Shown here: piece by piece, positions 56,170 to 64,000 of the stretch
How the letters are laid out: each line of letters starts with the position of its first letter
Position numbering within the stretch: the stretch's first letter is position 1
Source: Antitrichia curtipendula
Lineage: Eukaryota > Streptophyta > Bryopsida > Hypnales > Leucodontaceae
Assembly (NCBI GenBank): GCA_951230915.1
Contig: OX579640.1
Span: 9,072,981 to 9,136,980 of the forward strand
DNA: 64,000 nt
Reading direction: 5' to 3'
Notes under the pieces: model-generated
The model's input: the letters and a program-made list of their open reading frames with translations, nothing else
What the model was told of the DNA's origin: nothing
Database searches by the model: none
Made by a program: the position numbers and the translations under genes

Positions 56170-59072
56170 ATGTTCTGCGGTCCGGGTGGTATGATGGACG
56201 GCGATGGAGCGCAACTTACGAAAATCGATGAGCTGGACTACGAGCTATGGCATGCGTGTGCGGGGCCGCTCACGTCGATGCCTCCGCTGGATAGTCTGGT
56301 GATGTACTGGCCGCAAGGCCATATCGAACAGGTGCGTGGCTGGTTCTGGACTGATTAGCCTCGCGTGGCGTGAAGCTTGTGTGGGCATTTGCATGAGGGG
56401 TTGTGTGTGTCTGCTGTGAGGGAGGTACAAGTTTTGTCGTTGGAAGTGGTGACGGGGGTCTGGTTGATTGGTTATTGAACCTTGTTCTGACGAGGGGAAG
56501 TGCCGTGTTGGGGCAGGTGGTAGCATGTACGCCAGGTTCAGCAGGCGCCGCCGACGTTCGTGCGGCGTCGAAGCTTTACGATCTACCGCCTCGTCTGCTT
56601 TGCAAAATCAGCAAAATGGACCTGCAAGTAAGCGCCGTGACGACCATCTTGGGCAGATGCTACGTGTGCTACATGTTACTGTTTTGAAGAGTTGGCATGG
56701 GAGGCCAATTCTATCACGTGTGCGAGGAAATAGATCTTTGGAGAGAGCTATGATGCGGTAAGTCTTGTGGCACTGGAAAAGCAGTAGGTGTTGATTGACT
56801 GAGCCGTGGTTTGTTGATTTTACAGGCGGATCCCCGAACGGATGAGGTGTTTGCGCAGATGGATCTGACGCCGCTGGATGAGGTTTGTGTTCATTACTGT
56901 GCACCTGCATGTGATCAATGACATCTTGCTTTCCTGGACCATGACGATGCCAAATGCCGCTGCATGCCCAGGGTTAATTAATTGTTCACAGCGTCAGTTG
57001 AATCCACAATTGATTGAGCTGTTTGAGCATTGGTAACGGTGAGTTTGGTGTGTGTGTGGACACAACAGGAGTCATTGACGAAAGAGATGCGAGGAGAGCC
57101 ACCGTCAACGAGGCAGACGCACGTCCGGAGCTTTTGCAAAACTTTGACAGCGAGTGACACGAGCACTCATGGCGGGTTTTCGGTGCCCAGAAGATCGGCA
57201 GAAGACTGTTTGCCTTTACTCGTGAGTTGCCTGTCTGGATTTTATCAGAGAAATGTTCATGGCATAGAAAAATGCGACTCATAGGAAGATACAAGTGGAA
57301 GTATGTGCGCAGTCATTTTAGCTTGGAGGAATTACGTGGTGATGGATATATCTGAGATGCGTGCGAGGGTCGACAACACCTGCAGTAGTTCATTGAGGTA
57401 GCCAGATGCATTTTGTCACTTGTATGTTTGGAAGGTTGCACGGCATGTAGGGAGTCAGCCTCTGAGATGTATAATTGGTTTTGGTTCAGGACCACACCAT
57501 GAATCCGCCATGTCAAGAGCTGGTGGCGAAGGACTTGCATGGAAAAGAGTGGAACTTTCGTCATATTTTCAGAGGTAAGAATTTTCGATTGATTGAACAT
57601 GGTGCTACACATGTAGATGCGCTTCCAGAGCTGGAATGAGAAGGGATTGTGTTCGGAGCAGGTTTTTTTTTTTTGGCGACAGGCCACCTTGCGTGCCCTC
57701 CCAGCAGAGGTCAATATCGGGAGGGAGCGGGGCCCAATGGCCAAATGCTCTGACGGATTCGGCGAATATCGCCAGAAAAAAAAACACTGGTTCGGAGTGG
57801 AATGGTGAGGGAGCAGTTGTGGTGACGAGTCTCTGGGGTTTTGGTGCTTGCAGGACAGCCTCGGAGGCATCTTCTGACGACAGGGTGGAGCACCTTCGTG
57901 GCTGGAAAGAAGCTTGTTGCAGGGGATACGGTGATATTTCTTTGGTGAGTTCTTTGGACGCTTCCTAAACCCTTAATTTATGGGTGGAAAGCAGTGCGAT
58001 GGGCTGGTGACACTGGAGGTAGTGGACTTTTTTAGAGTGCAGTGGAGTCGTTGATAGTGAATTTGATTCATGATGCTTTGAACTTGATGGTTGCATGGAT
58101 AGCAAATGCTTTGCTCATGGATTAAATTGTTTTGTCTAAGTTGCCGTTCATTGACATGGTGGATGTGATGTCAGTGGAGAGAATGGTGAGCTGCGAGTGG
58201 GCGTGCGTAGAGCTGCCAAACAGCAAACTCATACTAAGTCGACGTGCTTTTCAAGCACGAACTTGCATCTAGGCGTTCTGGCAGCAGCCTCCCATGCAGC
58301 GAAAAATGCTTTGCGCTTCAGCGTCATCTTCAACCCAAGGTCAGTTGCAAGGACATGTCATGCAGGAGCTCATGAATTTGGGTGTAGGGAACTTGGGATG
58401 TGGAATTCAACATGTGGTTGGGTGTGCGGCCAATGCGCACGCAGCTTGAAGAATTTGCTTTGTGATATTGATGTGTTTTTACGAAATCTTGAAAACGATC
58501 AAGTGTAATGAGCTTTGTGTTTTCTGTGGGGCGTTGAATATTGCCGTTGGGAGCAGTAGAGGAATTTAAGATTTGTGTGTAATGGTTGCTCAGGACAAGC
58601 CCATCGGATTTTGTTATTCCTTACCACAAGTTTTTGAAGTCCCAGGAGAACAATCTGGCAGCCGGATCCCGCTTCAGGATGAAGTTTGAGTCGGAGGAAT
58701 CATCCGAGAGGAAGTACGATGCTCTTCTATTCCCAATTATGACAGTTCCTTTTCTTCCCTGGTTGATATATCGATGTGCTGAAGCGTCGAAATGAATGGG
58801 GTGTTGAGACAGAGTTGGGTGCGTGGACTGGGATTGCAGGTATGCCGGGACCATCATGGAAGTAAGCGATGAATATCCAGTGGAGTGGCCGGGATCCTCC
58901 TGGAGGTCTATTCGAGTACAGTGGGACGAGATTTCCACCTGTCAACGCTACGACAGGGTCTCTCCATGGGAGATTGAGCCCTTCGTGCCGATAATCCCGC
59001 TGCCCCCACCTCAGCTGCGCCTGCCCAAGCGCCGCCCATCTACTCTTGTGAAAGAAACCGCCCAGCCACCGG
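56170..59072 (+). other. ARF DNA-binding region (exons 1-9): dimerisation domain, B3, ancillary domain
   Basis: Residues 1-~129 hold the first dimerisation half ([32 protein letters not shown]). B3 is ~130-232: [19 protein letters not shown], then [19 protein letters not shown]. The histidine of STHGG and the R-x-x-P-x-R set in RGQPRR, known in ARF crystal structures to contact TGTC-type DNA, are all present. Residues ~275-390 complete the fold: FVIPYHKFL, then [10 protein letters not shown] and [10 protein letters not shown]. At the exon 6/7 junction codon 220 is TGT (Cys), where most ARFs have Arg (IFLR-GEN). The last residues of this region are basic (RLPKRR), a possible nuclear localisation signal. 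Confidence 0.9.
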
Positions 59073-61316
59073 GTACGTGGCTCTGACTGACTCTCTCTCT
59101 CTGAGTGACTTGAATTCTGTACGTTTGTTACGGCCAGTATTGGACTGGTATGAAGCAAAATCAAAGCGTTTAGAGCATGCCAGCTTCATACCATGGTTGT
59201 CTTTATATGCATGACAAGCACATTTTGGAGATACCAGTCCAACACTGGTTACGACCTCGAATGCATGAGCTACAGAAACGGGACGCAAAATTGGCGGACG
59301 CTGTGGTTGCCGATCAATCACTTCGTCGGTGTCTATACTGAGTCGTCGATCTGTCCTGTGATGTTTAGGTTGCATGCCCAGCATGCCGGTTTCGTATGAA
59401 TCAAACAAAATGGCAAGGACCGAGCCAATTGTGGAAGACGACGAGGAATGCGAGATGCTGTCCTCTCGAGCTCCCCCGTGCGTCAATTTCAACCCGGACC
59501 GATCTCCAAGACTCCCAAGTTCGCAGTGCTTGGTACACCGTCCGGACATGTCTTCGTATGTGATGATCAATGACCCATACCAGCTGAACCCGCAGCCGTC
59601 ACCAGTGACATCATTCCCAACGCCTCTACCTCCCGGCGGTAATACTCTGGATCGATCAGTGAAGCTCGGGGGCTTGGAGCCAAGCCCAGGCCATGCCCGC
59701 GTTCCGTTTCGTTGGCCAACCGCGCGTCGTGCAGACTTCCCTGCAGGCGTGAATTTCCCATTTCGTGACCCGCCGCAGCTTCCTAGTTGTCTGTGTGACG
59801 GTCCGAAACCGGCAGGTGCAAATGCAAGCTCCATCGCGTTTGCGTCTCGGCCAGCTTTTGACAGACCCGTGAACGTGCCTACCACCTTAGTTAACAACGA
59901 GGCCGCCGCAGCAGAGATTGAGTTGCGGGCACAGAAACCAGTGGCGTTTGAGTCGGTGTGGATCAAACCCAACATAGCGGGGCCGTCCAGTATAGAGGGA
60001 CCGTCAAAGATAGTGGACTCTCCTCCTGCTGCACCACCTTCTCCGGCGCCAGAACAGCAGTGCAAGCTGTTCGGCATCAATTTGGCGGAGAAGGCACCTG
60101 TAGCGCTAAACCATCGTTCGGCGCCCTCTCCTCACAGCAGTGACGCAGGCCCAGCGCCGAGCGCTCATGACCCGTCTGTCATACCCGTCGACCAGCATCA
60201 CGTGAACAATCTCGCAGCTGGGCAAAGTTCTCAGGCTCCAATGAGAACTGGAACGAAAGTGAGTTCGAGGATCCATGCTACACTGATTTGTCCTAATAGT
60301 GCGTGACACGAATTTATCAAATTAAGTCACACTATAGTGATTACAGCATGGTGTGTAGTATGTTACCAACCTTGTGTGTTCAGAATTTTGAAGCCTTAGG
60401 CTGGTGATGTTGTGCAGGTTTACATGATGGGACACTTCGGACGCACTATCAATTTGAAGGAGATCGAGAGTTATGAAGGACTTGATCGCTTTCTGAGTAC
60501 CCTGTTCAACCTGGACGGTCCCCCTAAGGTCTATAAGCTGGTGTACAAGGACCATGAGAACGACATGCTTCTCGTGGGTGATGACCCTTGGGAGTACGTG
60601 TTGAATTGCTCTTCTTTTGCTTCGTTTATGTTTTTCGTGGTTTAGTTATGGTGTTTTCTTGACCATGTTTCCAATTTGGTATTTGCATGTCTCTGATGAT
60701 TGTCTGAAACATTTCTGTATCTGTAGGGGCTAAATGGAAAATCTATTAATGTTGTCAAGAGGTGAACATCGAAACGTATCTGAACATGGTATATTTTGTT
60801 GTATGTAGTCGTTATTGCACGTTGTGTTAAAGATGTGGATTTAAAAGAAATGCCTTCTATTGTGATAATTGTGCTTACATTCTTTTAAGTTTTTATATAT
60901 TAGAATTGTGCATAAGTGAAAATGTAGTTGGACTTGGTTTTTATATAGTAATCTTTTGTTGCGAGGATATTTGGAAACTGTGAAACCACTTTAATGAATT
61001 ATATAATTTAAAGTCGTTGACAGAAGAAATATTTCCAAACGAAAAATATTTCTGGAGGGAAAAAACTCAAGAATATAGAATTTATCAAATGGATGCGCAT
61101 ACCTTACCTCTGGAGAATCGTGGAAATATAAGTTCTCATGAAGTTGGTTTTGGTTTGTACAGGGAGTTCCGCATCTGCGTCAAGAGTCTGACGATTGTGG
61201 ACCCAGACGCAGAACTGAGTTTGGGGAAACAGCTTGCAAGCAAGCGTGAGGACGACGATGAGAGGAACTGGGAAGACAAGAGGTGCCTCGGAGATTGTTC
61301 CGGTTTTGAAAATTGA
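56170..61316 (+). CDS. ARF: Auxin response factor, 12 coding exons, 798 residues
   Basis: A nuclear transcription factor that binds auxin response elements and mediates auxin-dependent transcription together with Aux/IAA partners. Exons I resolved, all with GT-AG introns and continuous frame: 56170-56331, 56517-56627, 56826-56882, 57069-57221, 57490-57574, 57854-57944, 58175-58339, 58594-58713, 58840-59072, 59369-60258, 60418-60593, 61163-61316. The start ATG 56170 puts [11 protein letters not shown] at residues ~24-34, the usual distance from the ARF N-terminus; an in-frame ATG at 55963 would add 69 residues of no known domain. Order: dimerisation domain and B3 (1-~390), middle region (393-689), PB1 (689-~780). 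No stop, frameshift or missing domain, so it is probably functional. [12 protein letters not shown] and VSPWEIEPF resemble class B, while [11 protein letters not shown] and ESSxRxYxGTI resemble class A; I call it A/B type, nearer B. The downstream stop is TGA at 61314-61316; the 3' UTR is not delimited. Confidence 0.95.
59134..59248 (+). repeat. Foldback in ARF intron 9
   Basis: CCAGTATTGGACTGGTAT (59134-59151) pairs with the inverse of 59231-59248 at 17 of 18 positions. A second, alternative stem uses TGGTATGAAGC (59146-59156) with GCTTCATACCA (59183-59193). The two stems share bases and exclude each other. Confidence 0.6.
59369..60258 (+). other. ARF middle region (exon 10) with a KLFGI motif
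   Basis: One long exon encodes residues ~393-689. It is rich in proline, serine and alanine and not in glutamine, the composition of repressor rather than activator ARFs. CKLFGINL at residues 624-631 is the conserved K/RLFG motif of A/B-type ARFs, linked in class B to recruitment of TOPLESS-type corepressors. No LxLxL EAR motif was found. A long minus-strand frame (about 346 codons) overlaps exons 9-10 but has no domain and is attributed to composition. Confidence 0.8.
60418..61316 (+). other. ARF PB1 domain (exons 11-12)
   Basis: The invariant PB1 lysine is the last codon of exon 10 (K689 in [11 protein letters not shown]), followed by the GR turn, giving the positive face. The acidic OPCA face is [17 protein letters not shown] (D734, E736, D738, D744, D745). 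With both faces the domain should form head-to-tail chains with other ARFs and with Aux/IAAs. The intron between GDDPWE and EF is at the position typical of ARF genes and, at 569 bp, is the longest in this gene. After PB1 there is only a short charged tail. Confidence 0.88.
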
Positions 61317-62884
61317 GTAGAGCCCTTCAGCTAAGAATCGGTGGCTGGAACGCAGGGCGTGTTTTGTTTTATGCAGAGTAGTTTTGGACCTTTTTTTTTG
61401 CAGAATCAGATCTTGCGGTTTTTTACATACTTGATGATTTGCTAATCAAGTGTGAGAAATTATTGAGCGCACCATGAATCTTCATTTAATATTGTCAATA
61501 TGTGTTCACGTAGTGTGGCTTCTATTATGATTTTGGATCACCAGATTCATAGTGACCTGTCAAACTTGTCCTATGATTCGGGATCCTATTATGATATGGT
61601 TTCTGTGCGTTTTAGATCTATACTGTGATGTATTAGGTTGTGGTGGTTACGTAGTGAGGAATCTTTGGCTTGTGATTTCCACTACTCAGTAGCAGAAATT
61701 GAGATGTATTATGATGGATAATGTGTACTGGCGTGGAACTCTTTCACATTTAGTGAGGTCCTCTTTTTGTATTACTGTTGTCAATTTCTTGGTGCTGCAG
61801 TAACTCATGGGATTAGCTCATGTTTCTTAGTGGTTTTTGTTGTCACTTCTCTCCATAGATTTCGGTCCTCATCATCCTGAAGTCCACAACTTCGTGAATG
61901 CCCTGAATTTCTTCCCTGGATTGATTAACTGTTAGAATCACTCAGTTGATCTGAACTTGTAAGACAGTAATTTATCAAGGGTTTGTCATTTCATATGAGG
62001 TCTATGATACTACGCAGGCATTTGAAATTGGAGAGACTAAAAACACTTTAACACTGTTTGGAAGTTTTAGTTTTGCCTTTGTCATGACCATCCAACTGTT
62101 TTAGGATCTATTCAACTGACTGCCGTTCTAATTTCTTAAGATTGGAAAGATTGGCAAAGATTGACTTGAAATCGAACTGCAAAATTCAAGGTAAATTTCA
62201 GAGTCGCATGACTTTTTCTTCTTTGCGCACGAATGACCGAAATTTCAAGGGCAGAGAGTTGAAATATAAGACAACCCTGCCAATTACGGCCAGGTACAGT
62301 AGAAGACATTTGTCCACAATCGACAGCCTAGTGGGACCCTGCTTTTCCTCAGGATCGCAGGTTCGGTTCCTACTTTCTGGCTCTGCCGGACGATTCAAAT
62401 GCCGACCTTGGAAACTGCATCAAAACGCTTCGTGTTTTGGGTCACTTCTGGGGATTTGAGTGGTTTGAAGAACTCAAAAGCATAAAATTTCGGACCGGCT
62501 GTCACCTTCACTTGGGTCAGTCACAGTCTAGCTGTTCCAAGTTATTCGCTTATTTTAACTTACTTCCTGGATTTTCTGTTTGGTTTCCAAATACAAAATC
62601 TGTATCAATTGAGTCTACAAAAATAGATTTTAAATGCACATGTACAACACATCATGGGGTGAGACACAAACACTTCATGTAAGCTACCGTGTCCTGAAGT
62701 GCGTAGAGTCAAGTCTCTGACATCCACGTTTGTTTTTTCCTGGACACCAATGAAACTACTTTCATTGAAAAGCCAAGTCTTTTTTTATGAAAGCAGTTTC
62801 TAATTTGTTCTTGACGAATGAGCGTTTGAGTAGGTACGCAGGTGCTGTAAAAGGGTCGAGTTTATAGTAATGCTACGAGCCTCC
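61317..62884. other. ARF 3' side and intergenic DNA, no further gene recognised
   Basis: Composition falls gradually. The frame at 62142-62459 (105 codons) has no recognisable domain. A pair of motifs resembling tRNA promoter boxes lies at 62324-62334 (CAGCCTAGTGG) and 62360-62370 (GGTTCGGTTCC), but no acceptor stem can be drawn, so no tRNA is called. Confidence 0.45.
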
Positions 62885-63062
62885 TGCGGAGCCTCTTGTT
62901 TTACCCCTGGGAAAAACGCAGGAACCTTTTATTTGCTACCCCAATTTTTTTGCAAATTTTGAGTTCATATTTGCAGTAATAGGCCCCAAATTAGCTTGGA
63001 GAGATATCAAGAAATACTACTAGCACGGCACAAAATAGGGCGCTTTTTTTTACATTCAGGTT
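62885..63062 (+). mobile_element. Fragment of the hAT-type MITE family
   Basis: Contains ACCCCTGGGAAAAACGC, TTTTTTTGCAAATTTTGAG, GGCCCCAAATTAGC and CACGGCACAAAATAGGG in the order of 31631-31866. Both termini are missing. Confidence 0.6.
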
Positions 63063-63285
63063 ACACTTTCGTGTTGAAGTTGGAATTGGAAAACAAATTT
63101 TAAGTTTTGAGGAATAGAAATAGCTTTGGTCAACTTCCAAGATGTTTATACTTCTTTTTTTCCTTGAAAAGTGACGGAATGTTTACAATTTCATGTGAGT
63201 AGGGAGCAACTACATTTCAAGAGTAGATTTGTCTTGTGAGTAGGGAGAAACTATTTTTTAGGTGTAGCTTTGTCTTATTGTCAAA

Positions 63286-63466
63286 CTAGAAGCCATAACT
63301 TTTGCTCCTGGGCTTTGATTTAAATAAAAATTATATTTTTGGAAAGCCAATGTGTTTTCTATCTTCCCAAAAAGAATTCAAAAAATGAAAACAAATATTG
63401 AGACCACAGGAGCCTGCCCAAAATCTATTTTGTCCCCCGAGGGAACAATGGGATTTTAGAAGTTAA
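63286..63466 (-). mobile_element. Partial TTAA element (family A, inverted)
   Basis: Matches 5415-5595: GCCATAACTTTTGCTCC, CAGGAGCCTGCCC, TTTGTCCCCCGAGGG and a worn end TTTTAGAAG followed by TTAA (63463-63466). The other half is absent. Confidence 0.65.
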
Positions 63467-63498
63467 GTATGTCATACGTTTGTTAGATATTGGTCATG

Positions 63499-63942
63499 TT
63501 TGGTCCTTTCCGTTCACATCAATAGGCTAAAGGAACAAATCTATGATGATTAACAATGAATAGAATGATGAATTGGTTTGTTCCCTCTGCACCAAATAGA
63601 ATATGAAACATATTGAAGGATACAAATCTATTTCTTTTAGACCCATCACAATGCAATGTAAGCTTGTCAAATAGTATTCGAATTTGGTTCCGTCCATTAA
63701 GACCACTAGCTAGGGGAACAAATCTGTTGACTAAGAATATAACAAAAAATTCCTTGATTTGGTTGTTCTTCACCAAACTAAAAATGAAAGGTCAAAAGAG
63801 ATACTAAAGTATTTTGTTTAGTCACTGCATACATATGACAAGGTCAAATGAAGTACAAGTTTGGTCCCACCTATTCACATCATTAAGACAAGAGATCAAA
63901 TCTATGTTGATGAAGAATATCAGAGAAAATGAAGTGAGTTCA
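63499..63942. repeat. Tandem satellite, unit about 180 bp, running into an assembly gap
   Basis: TTTGGTCC/TTCC plus CC.TTCACATCA..A followed by AACAAATCTATG-like sequence recurs at 63499, 63683 and 63860 (periods 184 and 177). Each unit also contains a second, related half (TTTGGTTGTTC..CACCAAA). The array is cut by Ns at 63943. Confidence 0.72.
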
Positions 63943-64000
63943 NNNNNNNNNNNNNNNNNNNNNNNNNNNNNNNNNNNNNNNNNNNNNNNNNNNNNNNNNN
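63943..64000. other. Assembly gap (Ns)
   Basis: All bases are N. The gap begins inside the tandem satellite. Confidence 0.99.

Noticed and set aside
59040..60080. A 346-codon open frame on the minus strand opposite ARF exons 9-10
   Set aside because: It lies exactly opposite GC-rich ARF coding sequence, has no domain, and would need to cross the intron. It is a composition effect.
1..63942. CRISPR arrays, bacterial operons, tRNA or rRNA genes, organellar insertions
   Set aside because: No regularly spaced short repeats, no cloverleaf and no rRNA-like conserved stretch was seen on either strand.

Overview
The window looks like nuclear DNA of a large-genomed streptophyte (plant lineage). It holds one intact protein-coding gene, an auxin response factor (ARF) with eleven GT-AG introns, at 56170-61316 in a GC-richer island. 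The remaining ~55 kb is very AT-rich and is built almost entirely from decayed DNA transposons. The ARF mixes class A and class B features, so I can say 'land plant or charophyte-grade alga, plausibly bryophyte-like' but cannot name the organism. No bacterial, organellar or LTR-retrotransposon genes are recognisable. The last 58 bases are an N gap.

Layout. 1-24.2 kb: interspersed repeats dominated by elements bounded by TTAA, with termini of the form TTAA-CCCC...GGGG-TTAA (piggyBac-like target preference). These include nested cases, two Stowaway-type MITEs (TA target) at 1560-2189 and 23515-24084, and a pair of hAT-type MITEs at 22302-22802. 24.2-34.2 kb: repeat relics, a small foldback, another TTAA element (29079-30046) and an hAT-type MITE with a perfect 8-bp duplication (31631-31866). 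34.3-37.2 kb: a frame-broken, asparagine-rich coding region ending in an open 689-codon frame of unknown function. 37.2-42 kb: featureless AT-rich DNA. 43.0-44.3 kb: a hAT transposase pseudogene. 45.9-48.1 kb: a 2.2-kb inverted repeat with ~0.5-kb outer arms that are almost identical. 48.9-52.9 kb: TTAA elements, an empty-site paralogue of the 29-kb insertion, and a ~101-bp minisatellite. 52.9-56.2 kb: the GC-richer leader and promoter side of the ARF. 56.2-61.3 kb: the ARF. 61.3-64.0 kb: ARF 3' side, relics, and a ~180-bp tandem satellite running into the gap.

How it fits together. The ARF is the only element with a clear cellular role: auxin-responsive transcriptional control through a B3 DNA-binding domain, a middle region with a TOPLESS-type KLFG motif, and a C-terminal PB1 oligomerisation domain. 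The repeats record successive transposition. An empty copy of the target sequence supports a TTAA target duplication for one family, and another supports a TA target for the Stowaway MITE. The TTAA elements of different families share two internal sequence blocks, which is the least expected observation in the window.
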